A stretch of DNA of 64,000 nucleotides from Luteimonas vadosa (GCF_039543545.1 NZ_BAABJY010000001.1:930001-994000), one strand, 5' to 3'; positions 1-8,978 are shown, counted from the stretch's first letter. Numbers and translations are program-made. The notes: generated by a model from the sequence alone, not told the origin.

Positions 1-1142
1 CCGCAGACAGGTCCGGGTCCGGTGGCGAAGATCGCCGCCAGGACAAGCAGGACCGGGGCGACCAGCGACCGGCAGGCGACAAGGCCGACGACGATGCCAC
101 CGTCGGCGAAGCCGCCGACCATCTCCGGCGCGCGCCGGTCGACAAGGCCGATGCGCCGATGGGCGCCGGTTTGCCGCCGGTCCGGTTCGATGCCGACGCC
201 TTGTTGCCGGGCAAGGTCCCCTACGCCAGCCCCGCGGTGCGCCTGTTCGCGCGCGAGCTCGGTGTCGACCTCGGGCGCGTCACGGGCTCGGCGCGCGGCG
301 GCCGCATCACCCGCGACGACGTGCAGCAGTTCGTCAAGGGCGCGCTGCAGGGCGGGGGCGCCTCTGCGGGTGCCGGCGGCGGTGCGGGACTCAACCTATT
401 GCCATGGCCGAACGTGGACTTCAGCAAGTTCGGCGAGGTGGAGACCAAGCCGCTGTCGCGGATCCAGAAGATCAGCGGCGCCAACCTGGCGCGCAACTGG
501 GCGATGATCCCGCACGTCACCCAGCACGATGATGCCGACATCACCGACCTGGAGGCCTTGCGCGTCGCGCTGAACAAGGAAAGCGAGGGCCGCGACGGCA
601 AGCGCACCGGTCCCAAGCTGACGATGCTCGCCTTCCTGATGAAGGCGAGCGTGGCCGCGCTGCAGAAATTCCCGCAGTTCAATGCCTCGCTCGATGCCAG
701 CGGCGAGAACCTGACGCTGAAGAAGTACTTCCACATCGGCTTCGCCGCCGACACGCCCAATGGCCTGGTGGTGCCGGTGGTGCGCGACTGCGATCGAAAG
801 GGCATCAACGAGATCGCCGAGGAGACCTCGGCGCTGGCGAAGAAGGCGCGGGACGGGAAGCTGGGGCCTGCGGACATGCAGGGCGGCTGTTTTTCAATCA
901 GCTCGCTGGGCGGGATCGGCGGCACCGCGTTCACGCCGATCGTCAACGCGCCGGAAGTCGCCATCCTCGGCGTGTCCAAGTCGGCCATGAAACCGGTCTG
1001 GAACGGCAAGGAGTTCGTCCCGCGGCTGATCCTGCCGCTGTCGCTGTCCTACGACCATCGCGTGATCGACGGCGCGGCGGCGGCGCGTTTCACCGCGTAC
1101 CTGGCGGAACTGGTCGGCGACATGCGCCGGGCACTGTTGTAG
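1..1142 (+). CDS. aceF: Dihydrolipoamide acetyltransferase (pyruvate dehydrogenase E2), 3' part
   Basis: This is the C-terminal part of the E2 subunit of the pyruvate dehydrogenase complex, which moves the acetyl group from lipoamide to CoA. The frame is open from base 3, so the gene begins upstream of the window. A charged Asp/Arg/Lys-rich linker (about 55 residues) leads into a peripheral subunit-binding domain (YASPAVRLFARELGVDLG, then GGRITRDDV). The 2-oxoacid dehydrogenase acyltransferase domain follows and ends with the DHRVIDG motif carrying the catalytic His. The lipoyl domains must lie upstream. The matching E3 gene, lpdA, is found about 3.3 kb downstream on the same strand. An internal ATG at 159 lies within the linker and is not the start. 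The identification is secure; only the N-terminal extent is unknown. Confidence 0.95.
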   Translation, partial: ADRSGSGGEDRRQDKQDRGDQRPAGDKADDDATVGEAADHLRRAPVDKADAPMGAGLPPVRFDADALLPGKVPYASPAVRLFARELGVDLGRVTGSARGGRITRDDVQQFVKGALQGGGASAGAGGGAGLNLLPWPNVDFSKFGEVETKPLSRIQKISGANLARNWAMIPHVTQHDDADITDLEALRVALNKESEGRDGKRTGPKLTMLAFLMKASVAALQKFPQFNASLDASGENLTLKKYFHIGFAADTPNGLVVPVVRDCDRKGINEIAEETSALAKKARDGKLGPADMQGGCFSISSLGGIGGTAFTPIVNAPEVAILGVSKSAMKPVWNGKEFVPRLILPLSLSYDHRVIDGAAAARFTAYLAELVGDMRRALL

Positions 1143-1445
1143 GGCCATGGGAAGCGCCCGCGCCTGCAGCGCGACCGATGTCTTCCCGGCCGGCATGGGC
1201 GGCCGGACGGCGATGCCGGAAGGACGCGTGGCCGGAGCGGATGCGATCCTGATGCGCGGCCTTGACGCGTTCGCCGTTAGTCTGGCGCCCTGCGATCCCC
1301 GGGGCCACGCGGCGGCGCGATGCCGGCGCAAGGCCAGGTTGGATCGAAGAAGGCCGCCGTGCGAGCGCTGGCAGCCGGGCCGATTCCCGCACGGCCGTGG
1401 CCAAGACCTCCACCTCGCCCCGCCGCACTAGACCAGGACGCCACC
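1143..1445. other. Intergenic stretch after aceF, nothing recognised
   Basis: About 300 bases separate aceF from the mechanosensitive channel gene. I see no terminator with a T-tract, no RNA gene and no convincing reading frame. The in-frame extension of the next gene back to 1320 is rich in Pro, Arg and Ala and looks non-coding. Confidence 0.4.
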
Positions 1446-2582
1446 ATGCTGCAGGAGAACATCGGCGAAAGCCTCGACAAGGCCGGCGACAGCCTCGAAA
1501 GGGCCGGGGAGCGCGGCGTCGAGGGCGTGCAGTCCCTCCTGGAGCAGCAACTGCTCACCGTGTCCGGTGTCGAGATCACCGTCGGCGGCGTGGTCTTCGC
1601 CGCGATCGCGCTGCTGCTGACCTGGGGAATCTCCGTGCTGGCCCGGCGCGCGATCAAGCGCTACGGCGGCAACAACAAGAAAGCGAACCAGGCGGCGCTG
1701 TACACCGTGTCGCGGATCGTCCATTACAGCCTGTTGGTCGTCGGTCTGCTGATCGCGCTCAGCCTGCTCGGGTTCCCGGCCAGCAAGTTCGCCGTGTTCG
1801 CCGGCGCGATCGGCGTCGGCCTGGGCTTCGGCCTGCAGGCGATCTTCAGCAACTTCATCTCCGGCCTGATCCTGCTGTTCGACAAGTCGCTGAAGGTCGG
1901 GGACTTCGTCGAGCTCGAGTCGGGCGTGCATGGCGAGGTGCGCGACATCAAGATCCGCGCCACGACCATCGTCACCAACGACAACATCGACATCCTCGTC
2001 CCGAACTCGGAGTTCGTGACGGGGCGCGTGGTCAACTGGACGCATCGAGACATTTCCCGCCGCCTGCGGGTTCCGTTCGGCGTCGCCTATGGCAGCGACA
2101 AGGAGCTGGTCAAGCGTGCCGGGCTGGAAGCGGCCTGCGAGGTGCCGTTCACGCTTTCGAAGGAGGGCCCGCGCAAGCCGCAGGTCTGGTTGTCCGAGTT
2201 CGGGGACAGCAGCCTGAACTTCGAGCTGGTGGTCTGGCTGACCCCCGACGCGACCAAGCGGCCCAGCGCCGTGACGGCCGCCTACAACTGGGCCATCCAC
2301 AGCGCGTTGCAGAAGTACGACATCGAGATCCCGTTCCCGCAGCAGGACGTCCACGTCCGCAGCCTGTTCGGGCTGAGCGAGGCCGCGGCGCTGCATGCCC
2401 TGAAGCTGGATGTCGAAGCCATCGATCGCACCGCTGCGGAGCGCAAGGCCGGGGCCGGGGAGAGCAGCAACGATGCCGTCGAGGACGTCCAGCGCGGCAT
2501 CGAGGCGGATGCCGCCAGGGCGGCGGAGGAGGCAAGCGCTGCCCGGCGCGCGGCAGGGAAGGGTGGCAAGCAGGCGGAGTGA
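1446..2582 (+). CDS. Small-conductance mechanosensitive channel, MscS family
   Basis: A 378-residue inner-membrane channel that would release solutes on hypo-osmotic shock. After an amphipathic, charged N-terminus there is a membrane segment (about residues 42-60), a second around 88-108, and the MscS pore helix region (AIGVGLGFGLQAIFSNFISG), followed by the beta domain beginning LFDKSLKVGDFVEL and the conserved PNSEFVTGRVVNWT segment. The last 70 or so residues are Ala/Glu/Arg-rich and probably helical or disordered, beyond the usual MscS core. I chose ATG 1446 because upstream codons look non-coding. It lies between aceF and lpdA with no obvious link to pyruvate oxidation. Family assignment is secure; the exact subtype is not. 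Confidence 0.9.
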   Translation: MLQENIGESLDKAGDSLERAGERGVEGVQSLLEQQLLTVSGVEITVGGVVFAAIALLLTWGISVLARRAIKRYGGNNKKANQAALYTVSRIVHYSLLVVGLLIALSLLGFPASKFAVFAGAIGVGLGFGLQAIFSNFISGLILLFDKSLKVGDFVELESGVHGEVRDIKIRATTIVTNDNIDILVPNSEFVTGRVVNWTHRDISRRLRVPFGVAYGSDKELVKRAGLEAACEVPFTLSKEGPRKPQVWLSEFGDSSLNFELVVWLTPDATKRPSAVTAAYNWAIHSALQKYDIEIPFPQQDVHVRSLFGLSEAAALHALKLDVEAIDRTAAERKAGAGESSNDAVEDVQRGIEADAARAAEEASAARRAAGKGGKQAE

Positions 2583-2814
2583 GCGACCCCGCGGCCGCGG
2601 GCCGGGCCCCCCGCCTGCCCGGCCAGCGTGATCGGGGTGCCGGGGCCGCGCACCGCCCCGGCCACGACGTCCCCGCCGCCATGGGGCATCGTGGCCCTGC
2701 CTGGGTCGCCGCGATTCGAGCGGCACGGCGCCTGGCCCTGCGGCACCAGAATGCGACACGGAAAGGCAACACCGAAACGCGATCCCGATACGAGACCCCA
2801 ACACGGAGCAGCAG

Positions 2815-4407
2815 ATGCCCAAGCGACACGCCGACGCAAAGCCGAAATTGATCGTGCGCCACATGGAACCGAAGGACTTCCCGGCGCTGGTGGCGTTGTC
2901 GGAGCGTGTCTACGAATCGGGTTACACCGAGGAAATGCTGCGTGGACAGCTGAGCCACTTCGGCGAAGGCCAGTTCGTCGCCGAGTACGAGGGCGAAGTC
3001 GTCGGCCATTGCGCGACGTTCCGCATCGACGAGGCCACCGCCATGGCGCCGCATACGTGGCGCGAGATCACCGGCGGAGGGTTCGCCTCGCGGCACGACC
3101 CGAAGGGCGACTGGCTCTACGGCATGGAGGTCTGCGTCGACCCCGACTTCCGCGGCCGGCGCCTGGGCCGCCGCCTGTACGACCAGCGCAAGAAACTCTG
3201 CCAGCAACTCGACCTGAAGGGCATCGTCTTCGTCGGCCGCTTGCCTGGCCTGCAAAGGAAGCTGAAACAGTACGGCAGCGTGGAGTCGTACATCGAGGCG
3301 GTGGAGAACGAACGCGCGCGCGACGCGACGCTTTCCTTCCAGCTGCGCAACGATTTCGTGCCCCGCGGCGTGATGCCCAAGTACCTGCCCTCGGATACCG
3401 CCTCGATGGGCTACGGCGTCCGCCTGCTCTGGCGCAACCCCAGGCGTGCAGAGAACCCCGTGATCCGGCGCCAGCAAAAGGAAGGAAGGCTGCCCGACAC
3501 GGTGCGCGTGGCGACCGTCCAGTACCAGCAGCGGCGCATCGCGGACTTCGACGCCTTCGCGCGGCAGGTCGAGTATTTCGTCGACATCGCCGCCGACTAC
3601 CGCAGCGATTTCGTCGTGTTTCCCGAGCTGTTCACCCTGCAGCTGCTGTCGGTGGCCAACGAGCCCTTGTCGCCCGCGGACTCCCTGCGCACCCTGACCC
3701 AGTACACCGAGCAGTTCCGCGACATGCTCAAGCGGCTGGCGGTCGCCTACAACATCAATATCATCGGCGGCTCGCACCCCACCTACGTCGAGGACGGGGA
3801 CATCCACAACGTGTGCTACGTCGCCCTGCGCGACGGCTCGCTGCACACGCAGGAAAAGCTGCATCCCACGCCCAACGAGCGCTACTGGTGGAAGATCGCC
3901 GGTGGCGAGCAGGCCGCGGCGATCCTGACCGACTGCGGCCCGATCGGGGTGATGATCTGCTACGACTCCGAGTTCCCGGAGCTCGCGCGGCATCTGGTCG
4001 ACCAGGGCGCCCTGTTGCTGTTCGTGCCGTTCTGCACCGACGTGCGGCAGGGTTACCTGCGGGTGCGCTACTGCTGCCAGGCCCGCGCGGTGGAGAACCA
4101 GGTCTACGTGGTGACCTCGGGCAACGTCGGCAACCTGCCCGGCGTCAACAACTTCGACATCCAGTACGCACAGAGCGGCATCTTCACCCCATGCGACTTC
4201 CCGTTCCCGCCCGATGGCGTCGCGGCGATGACCACGGAGAACACCGAAGCCGTCGCCTTCGCCGACCTGCGGCTGGATGCCCTGGTGGAGGCGCGCTCCA
4301 GCGGCACCGTGCTCAACCTCAAGGACCGTCGCCACGATCTCTACCTGACCACCTGGAGCGTGCCGAGCGAGATCGCCAAGCGCAAGGCGGCCAAGCCGGC
4401 CACGTGA
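2815..4407 (+). CDS. GNAT acetyltransferase fused to carbon-nitrogen hydrolase (nitrilase superfamily)
   Basis: A 530-residue two-domain enzyme. The N-terminal GNAT domain (about residues 10-215) shows the acetyl-CoA loop as RGRRLGRRLYD near residue 115. The C-terminal half (about 228-525) is a nitrilase-superfamily amidohydrolase with its Glu-Lys-Cys triad visible: Glu271 in FPELFT, Lys348 in EKLHPT and Cys382 in MICYDSEFPE. The natural substrate is unknown; related stand-alone hydrolases act on omega-amides or carbamoyl compounds, so one idea is a paired acylation/deacylation role. The start is preceded by a purine-rich stretch (ACGGAG). It sits directly upstream of lpdA with a 59-base gap and may be co-transcribed with it. 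Domain calls are strong; the biological role is open. Confidence 0.9.
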   Translation: MPKRHADAKPKLIVRHMEPKDFPALVALSERVYESGYTEEMLRGQLSHFGEGQFVAEYEGEVVGHCATFRIDEATAMAPHTWREITGGGFASRHDPKGDWLYGMEVCVDPDFRGRRLGRRLYDQRKKLCQQLDLKGIVFVGRLPGLQRKLKQYGSVESYIEAVENERARDATLSFQLRNDFVPRGVMPKYLPSDTASMGYGVRLLWRNPRRAENPVIRRQQKEGRLPDTVRVATVQYQQRRIADFDAFARQVEYFVDIAADYRSDFVVFPELFTLQLLSVANEPLSPADSLRTLTQYTEQFRDMLKRLAVAYNINIIGGSHPTYVEDGDIHNVCYVALRDGSLHTQEKLHPTPNERYWWKIAGGEQAAAILTDCGPIGVMICYDSEFPELARHLVDQGALLLFVPFCTDVRQGYLRVRYCCQARAVENQVYVVTSGNVGNLPGVNNFDIQYAQSGIFTPCDFPFPPDGVAAMTTENTEAVAFADLRLDALVEARSSGTVLNLKDRRHDLYLTTWSVPSEIAKRKAAKPAT

Positions 4408-4466
4408 TCCTCCGGGCCACGGGCCCGGCACCTTAGAATGGCGAACGCATCCAGAGGAGAGTCCCC

Positions 4467-6320
4467 ATGGCCAAGCCGATCGAAATCCGCGTCCCCGACA
4501 TCGGCGGCTACGACGACGTGCCGGTGATCGAGGTGCTGGTTGCCGTCGGCGACAGCGTGTCGCTGGACCAGGGCCTGGTGACGCTGGAATCGGACAAGGC
4601 CACGATGGAAGTGCCGTCGTCGGCCGCGGGCGTCGTCCGCGAATTGAAGGTCAAGGTCGGCGACACGGTGTCCGAGGGCAGGGTGGTCGCGGTGCTGGAG
4701 GCCGGGCCTGGAAGTGGCGATGCAGGCAACGAAGGAAAGGAACCCGCAGCGGGAGAGGGTTCGGCGTCTGGCCGCGCGGCACCACCCCAGCCCACCGCTG
4801 CAGGCGGGGTTGGGAGCTCACGGCCAGCGCCTCCGGTAGCGCCTTCGCTCGCCAAGCCGGACGAATCCGCGGCGCCCTCCGCGGCAAAGGCCAGCGGTCG
4901 CAAGGCCGACATCGAATGCGGCGTGGTGGTCCTCGGCGCGGGTCCCGGCGGTTACACGGCTGCGTTCCGTGCCGCCGACCTGGGCCTGGACACGGTGCTG
5001 GTCGAGCGCTACGCCGCCCTCGGCGGCGTCTGCCTCAACGTCGGCTGCATTCCGTCGAAGGCGCTGCTGCATGCGGCGGCGGTCATCGACGAAGCGCAGC
5101 ATGCCGGCGAATACGGCGTCGATTTCGGCAAGCCGAAGATCGCCCTCGACAAGTTGCGCGGTTTCAAGGACAAGGTGGTCGGCCAATTGACCAAGGGCCT
5201 GGCCGGCATGGCCAAGCAGCGCAAGGTGCGCGTGGCGACGGGTTGCGGCAGGTTCGTGTCGGCCCACGAACTGGAGATCACCGGGGACGACGGCAAGACC
5301 CGCCTGCTCCGTTTCGAGCAGTGCATCATCGCCGCCGGCAGCCAGCCGATGAAGCTGCCCGGATTCCCCTGGGATGATCCGCGGGTCATGGATTCCACCG
5401 ACGCGTTGCAGCTGGGCGAGGTGCCGAAGAAGCTGCTGGTGGTCGGCGGCGGCATCATCGGCCTGGAGATGGCGACGGTGTACCGTGCGCTCGGCAGCGA
5501 AGTGACGGTGGTCGAGCTGATGGACCAGCTGATGCCAGGCGCCGACAAGGACCTGGTCAAGCCGCTGGCCGACCGGCTGAAGAAACAGGGCGTCGCCGTC
5601 CACCTCAAGACCAGGGTGGTCGAGGCCAAGGCGCAGAAGAACGGCATCGCCTGCGGTTTCGAGGGCGACAGCCTGCCCGAGGCCAAGGTCTACGACCGCG
5701 TGCTCGTCGCGGTCGGCCGCACGCCCAACGGCGGCAGGATCGATGCCGACAAGGCCGGCGTGCGCGTCGGCGAGCGCGGCTTCATCGACGTCGATGCGCA
5801 GATGCGCACCAACGTGCCGCACATCTTCGCCATCGGCGACGTCATCGGCCAGCCGATGCTGGCGCACAAGGCGACGCACGAGGGCAAGCTGGCCGCCGAA
5901 GTGGCCGCGGGCGAAAAGAAGGCGTGGGTCGCGCGCGTCATCCCGTCGGTAGCCTACACCGATCCGGAAATCGCCTGGGTCGGCGTGACCGAGAACGAGG
6001 CGAAGCAGAAGGGCCTCAAGGTCGGCGTCGGCAAGTTCCCGTGGGTCGCCAGCGGGCGTGCGATCGGATTGGGCCGCACCGAAGGTTTCACCAAGCTCAT
6101 CTTCGACGAGGCCACCCACCGCATCCTCGGTGGCGGCATCGTCGGCGTCCACGCCGGCGACCTGATCGCCGAGGTGGGGCTGGCCATCGAGATGGGCTGC
6201 GAGGTCGCCGACATCGGCCACACCATCCATCCGCACCCGACGTTGAGCGAATCCGTCGGCCTGGCGGCGGAGGTCTTCGACGGGACCATCACCGACCTTT
6301 ACCTGCCGAAGAAGAAGTAG
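4467..6320 (+). CDS. lpdA: Dihydrolipoamide dehydrogenase (E3) with N-terminal lipoyl domain
   Basis: A 617-residue FAD enzyme that reoxidises dihydrolipoamide in the pyruvate dehydrogenase complex, passing electrons to NAD+. Residues 1-80 form a lipoyl domain with the lipoylated Lys44 in ESDKATME. An Ala/Pro linker (about 80-145) leads to the E3 core: FAD-binding GAGPGGYTAA, redox-active Cys189 and Cys194 in GGVCLNVGCIPSKAL, the NAD site around GGGIIGLEMA, and the C-terminal His-Glu pair in HPHPTLSE. Most E3 proteins lack the lipoyl domain (about 470 residues); fused forms occur in several proteobacteria. A good ribosome site (AGAGGAGAG) precedes ATG 4467, and a possible -10 element TAGAAT lies at 4434-4439. 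It belongs with the aceF product. Confidence 0.97.
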   Translation: MAKPIEIRVPDIGGYDDVPVIEVLVAVGDSVSLDQGLVTLESDKATMEVPSSAAGVVRELKVKVGDTVSEGRVVAVLEAGPGSGDAGNEGKEPAAGEGSASGRAAPPQPTAAGGVGSSRPAPPVAPSLAKPDESAAPSAAKASGRKADIECGVVVLGAGPGGYTAAFRAADLGLDTVLVERYAALGGVCLNVGCIPSKALLHAAAVIDEAQHAGEYGVDFGKPKIALDKLRGFKDKVVGQLTKGLAGMAKQRKVRVATGCGRFVSAHELEITGDDGKTRLLRFEQCIIAAGSQPMKLPGFPWDDPRVMDSTDALQLGEVPKKLLVVGGGIIGLEMATVYRALGSEVTVVELMDQLMPGADKDLVKPLADRLKKQGVAVHLKTRVVEAKAQKNGIACGFEGDSLPEAKVYDRVLVAVGRTPNGGRIDADKAGVRVGERGFIDVDAQMRTNVPHIFAIGDVIGQPMLAHKATHEGKLAAEVAAGEKKAWVARVIPSVAYTDPEIAWVGVTENEAKQKGLKVGVGKFPWVASGRAIGLGRTEGFTKLIFDEATHRILGGGIVGVHAGDLIAEVGLAIEMGCEVADIGHTIHPHPTLSESVGLAAEVFDGTITDLYLPKKK

Positions 6321-6471
6321 CCGCCGCGGGGCGTGGTCGCTGGGCGGTGGATTTGCCGGGGAGCGCCCGGCGCGCCTTGGCCGTTCCTGCGCCGGCGCGG
6401 ATCGGCCGTACACGGCGGCGGTCGTGGCCCCGGACAGCCTGCAATGCCGGTGGCAAGGCGGCCCGGACAGG

Positions 6472-6499
6472 CGAAACCCCGGCCTGGGCCGGGGTTTCG
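6472..6499 (+). terminator. Strong hairpin between lpdA and the atp operon
   Basis: A 12-bp perfect stem (6472-6483 with 6488-6499) carries a four-base loop and includes GAAACCCCGG in its left arm. No T-run follows, so it is either an imperfect intrinsic terminator for lpdA or a transcript-stabilising end. It lies 150 bases past the lpdA stop. Confidence 0.6.
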
Positions 6500-6702
6500 G
6501 GGTGACCTGCCGCAGATCGACGAGGAAGCGGAAGGCAGGTCGCGGGACGATTGACCGGCATCGCCGGAAAAGGTTCCATCCCGGCCTCGAGCGGGGCCGT
6601 GGATCCGTGCCGGAAGGCCGTTGTGGGCCGCGGCGCGGTGCGGCGGGGACGCGGGAAACGACGCAACGCGTGCTCCGGGGCCCCAGCCCGCGAGGCCGGC
6701 GG

Positions 6703-6732
6703 TTGCCGCTGAAAACACCCCACTGCTATACT
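6703..6732 (+). promoter_or_regulatory. Probable sigma-70-type promoter of the atp operon
   Basis: TTGCCG (6703-6708), an 18-base spacer and TATACT (6727-6732) lie 79 bases before the GTG start of atpI, in a locally less GC-rich stretch. This is the best promoter match in the 490-base gap between lpdA and atpI, and the only one I see that would serve the ATP synthase genes. Confidence 0.6.
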
Positions 6733-6810
6733 TCGGCGGCTTCGCAGGGCCGTTTTGCAGCGGGTAGCGCTGCGGAGGCCAGTCCCCGGCAGAACGTAGA
6801 GGCCACTCGC

Positions 6811-7218
6811 GTGCACGATCCCATTGCCGCGGGCCGCCGCTCAGCGCTGCGTGCGGTGGCCGTCCAGGCCGCTGTCTCAGCGGCCGTCGCGCTGGGATTC
6901 CTCGTCCAGGGCCCGGCGCATGCGCTGGCCGCGGGCTGGGGCGGCATCGCGATGGTGCTGGGCAATGCGCTTGCGGCCGGCGTGGCGCTGGCCGGAATTG
7001 CCCGCGGGGGTGCGGCGTTGGCCAGGTTGATGCTGGCGACGCTTGGAAAGTGGACGATCGCCTTGTCGTGCGTGGCGATCGGACTGGGAGCGTGGCACCT
7101 GCCGCCGCTCCCGATGTTGATCGGGCTGGCAGCCGGGCTGCTGGCGTACTTGGTGGCGTTGAATCTGGGCGGACTGGATCGCAGGCCGCCGGAACTCGGG
7201 AAGCAGGGTCGATCGTGA
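6811..7218 (+). CDS. atpI: ATP synthase subunit I (AtpI-like membrane protein)
   Basis: A 135-residue membrane protein, first gene of the ATP synthase operon. AtpI-type proteins are non-stoichiometric helpers thought to assist c-ring assembly or Mg2+ supply. Four hydrophobic segments are visible: two in the N-terminal half (around AVAVQAAVSAAVALGFLV and IAMVLGNALAAGVALAGI), then WTIALSCVAIGLGAW and PMLIGLAAGLLAYLVALNL. The GTG start at 6811 gives the expected length; the open frame upstream to 6424 is Arg/Pro-rich and non-coding. Its TGA stop overlaps the GTG start of atpB by four bases, indicating translational coupling. The call rests on position and topology, since AtpI sequences are poorly conserved. 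Confidence 0.85.
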   Translation: MHDPIAAGRRSALRAVAVQAAVSAAVALGFLVQGPAHALAAGWGGIAMVLGNALAAGVALAGIARGGAALARLMLATLGKWTIALSCVAIGLGAWHLPPLPMLIGLAAGLLAYLVALNLGGLDRRPPELGKQGRS

Positions 7219-8096
7219 GCGCTGAAAGCAATGCAACGGAAGCCGCGGCCGGTGGCTCCACCCAATACATCCAGCACCACCTGCAGCACCTGCAGTGGAA
7301 GGTCGGCGACAGCGCCTTCATGACCATCAACGTCGACAGCGTGGTGATCAGCCTGCTGCTGTCCGCGCTGTTCCTGGCGTTCTTCATCGGCACCGCGCGC
7401 AAGGCCACGGCCGGCGTGCCGGGCAAGTTCCAGGCTTTCGTCGAGATGATCGTGGTGTTCGTCGACGGCCTCGTGCGCGAGACCTTCCACGGCCGCAGCA
7501 AGCTGATCGCGCCGCTGGCCATCACCATCTTCGTCGTCGTGTTCCTGATGAACTTCATGGACATGATCCCGGTCGACTGGATCCCGGGCCTGTGGATGAA
7601 GGGCAATGAACTCGCAGGCCACGACCCGCACCATGCCTACATGCGCGTGGTCCCCACCGCCGACCTCAATGTCACCCTCGGCCTGTCGCTGATGGTGTTC
7701 CTGCTGATCCAGGTCTTCGGCGTCAGCCACAAGGGCGTCGGGCAGTTCGTCAAGGAAGCCTTCACCGCGCCGTTCCATGCCGAGGGCACGGTGATGAAGA
7801 TCCTGCTGGCGCCTGCCAACCTGCTGCTGCGCATCATCGAGGAGCTGGTGCGCCCGCTCTCGCTGACCCTGCGACTGTTCGGCAACATGTACGCCGGCGA
7901 GCTGATCTTCATCCTCATCGCGCTGATGACGTGGAATGCCGCGTTCTCCAGCGGAATGACCTACGTGATGATGCCGTTGCAGTTCATCTCCGGCTTCATC
8001 TGGACCGCGTTCCACATCCTGGTCATCACCCTGCAGGCCTTCATCTTCATGATGCTCACGATCGTCTACCTGAGCATGGCCGCCGAGAGCCATTGA
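7215..8096 (+). CDS. atpB: F1Fo ATP synthase subunit a
   Basis: A 293-residue integral membrane subunit forming the two proton half-channels against the c-ring. The essential arginine lies in the conserved helix around RPLSLTLRLFGNMYAGELI, and the C-terminal helix around FHILVITLQAFIFMMLTIVYL is typical. The GTG start at 7215 overlaps the atpI stop (GTGA). The next ATG in frame is well inside the conserved N-terminus, so GTG is preferred. The conserved N-terminal stretch with QHHLQHLQWKVGDS matches proteobacterial subunit a. It is second of nine genes in the operon. Confidence 0.95.
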   Translation: MSAESNATEAAAGGSTQYIQHHLQHLQWKVGDSAFMTINVDSVVISLLLSALFLAFFIGTARKATAGVPGKFQAFVEMIVVFVDGLVRETFHGRSKLIAPLAITIFVVVFLMNFMDMIPVDWIPGLWMKGNELAGHDPHHAYMRVVPTADLNVTLGLSLMVFLLIQVFGVSHKGVGQFVKEAFTAPFHAEGTVMKILLAPANLLLRIIEELVRPLSLTLRLFGNMYAGELIFILIALMTWNAAFSSGMTYVMMPLQFISGFIWTAFHILVITLQAFIFMMLTIVYLSMAAESH

Positions 8097-8178
8097 CCGG
8101 CGCGACACAGAACCACCGATTCCGTTCCACCCTTCCACCCTTCGCCTTCATCTTCAATCCAGCAACACGGAGCACACC

Positions 8179-8454
8179 ATGGAAAACATCGCCCTCTACG
8201 CCGAAGTGGCCAAGTTCACCGTCATCGCGGCGGGCCTGCTGATCGGCCTCGGCGCCCTCGGCACCGCCATCGGCTTCGCCATCCTCGGCGGAAAGTTCCT
8301 GGAGGGTTCCGCCCGCCAGCCGGAGCTGACCCCGATGCTGCAGACCAAGATGTTCATCGTCGCCGGCCTGCTCGACGCGGTGCCGATCATCGGCGTCGCC
8401 ATCGCCCTGCTGCTGATCTTCGCCAACCCCTTCCTCGGCACCTTCGGCGTCTGA
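8179..8454 (+). CDS. atpE: F1Fo ATP synthase subunit c
   Basis: A 91-residue hairpin of two membrane helices that oligomerises into the proton-driven rotor ring. The proton-carrying carboxylate is Asp66 in GLLDAVPIIG, and the polar loop has the invariant Arg46-Gln47-Pro48. Helix 1 is glycine-rich (Gly23, 25, 28 and 32). The aspartate, and the lack of a sodium-type polar cluster beside it, fit H+ coupling. ATG 8179 follows an 82-base gap after atpB ending in AACACGGAG. A GC-rich hairpin follows the gene just before atpF. Confidence 0.97.
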   Translation: MENIALYAEVAKFTVIAAGLLIGLGALGTAIGFAILGGKFLEGSARQPELTPMLQTKMFIVAGLLDAVPIIGVAIALLLIFANPFLGTFGV

Positions 8455-8471
8455 TCGAGCGGTTCGGCTAG

Positions 8472-8493
8472 CGCCGGCGCACCTGCGCCGGCG
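8472..8493 (+). promoter_or_regulatory. GC-rich hairpin between atpE and atpF
   Basis: A perfect 9-bp stem (CGCCGGCGC, loop ACCT, GCGCCGGCG) ends five bases before the GGAG ribosome site of atpF. It could protect the 3' end of the upstream message or restrain atpF translation; either would help give the high c-to-b stoichiometry. The function is inferred. Confidence 0.5.
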
Positions 8494-8507
8494 TCTTGGA
8501 GCACGTC

Positions 8508-8978
8508 ATGGATATCAACCTCACATTCGTCGTCCAGGGCATCGCGTTCTTCGCGGTCGCGTGGATGGTCATGAAGTTCGGTTGGCCGCACATCATCGCG
8601 GCCATCGAGGAACGGCAGCAGAAGATCGCCGAGGGCCTCGCTGCCGCCGACAACGCCCAGAAGAACCTCGCCCAGGCCGAAGAGAAGGTCAACGAGGAAC
8701 TCAAGGCCGCGCGCGCCAAGGCCAACGAGATCATCGAGCAGGCCCACCAGCGCGCCAACCAGATCGTCGACGCCGCCAAGGCCGAGGCGATCGCCGAGGG
8801 TGCGCGCCAGAAGGCGCTGGCCGAGAACGAAATCACCGCCGCGGCCAACCGTGCCCGCGAGGAACTGCGGCACCAGGTGTCCGTGCTGGCCGTGAGCGGC
8901 GCCGAGAAGCTGCTGCGCCGCGAGATCGACGCCGCCGCCCACAAGGCGCTGCTCGACGAGCTGGCGGCGGAGATTTAA
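8508..8978 (+). CDS. atpF: F1Fo ATP synthase subunit b
   Basis: A 156-residue subunit of the peripheral stalk. It has one N-terminal membrane helix (FVVQGIAFFAVAWMVMKFG) followed by WPHIIAAIEERQQKIAEGL and a long Ala/Glu/Lys/Arg-rich coiled coil that binds delta and F1, ending with HQVSVLAVSGAEKLLRREID. The length equals that of the Escherichia coli protein. ATG 8508 is chosen because GGAG lies six bases upstream and the protein then begins MDINLTF like its homologues. An in-frame TTG at 8496 would add four residues and is less likely. Confidence 0.96.
   Translation: MDINLTFVVQGIAFFAVAWMVMKFGWPHIIAAIEERQQKIAEGLAAADNAQKNLAQAEEKVNEELKAARAKANEIIEQAHQRANQIVDAAKAEAIAEGARQKALAENEITAAANRAREELRHQVSVLAVSGAEKLLRREIDAAAHKALLDELAAEI

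Noticed and set aside
1428..2864. A 478-residue minus-strand frame opposite the MscS gene
   Set aside because: Antisense shadow with no ribosome site or recognisable domain.
2149..4431. A 760-residue minus-strand frame opposite the GNAT-nitrilase gene
   Set aside because: Same reasons: antisense of a well-supported gene, with biased composition.
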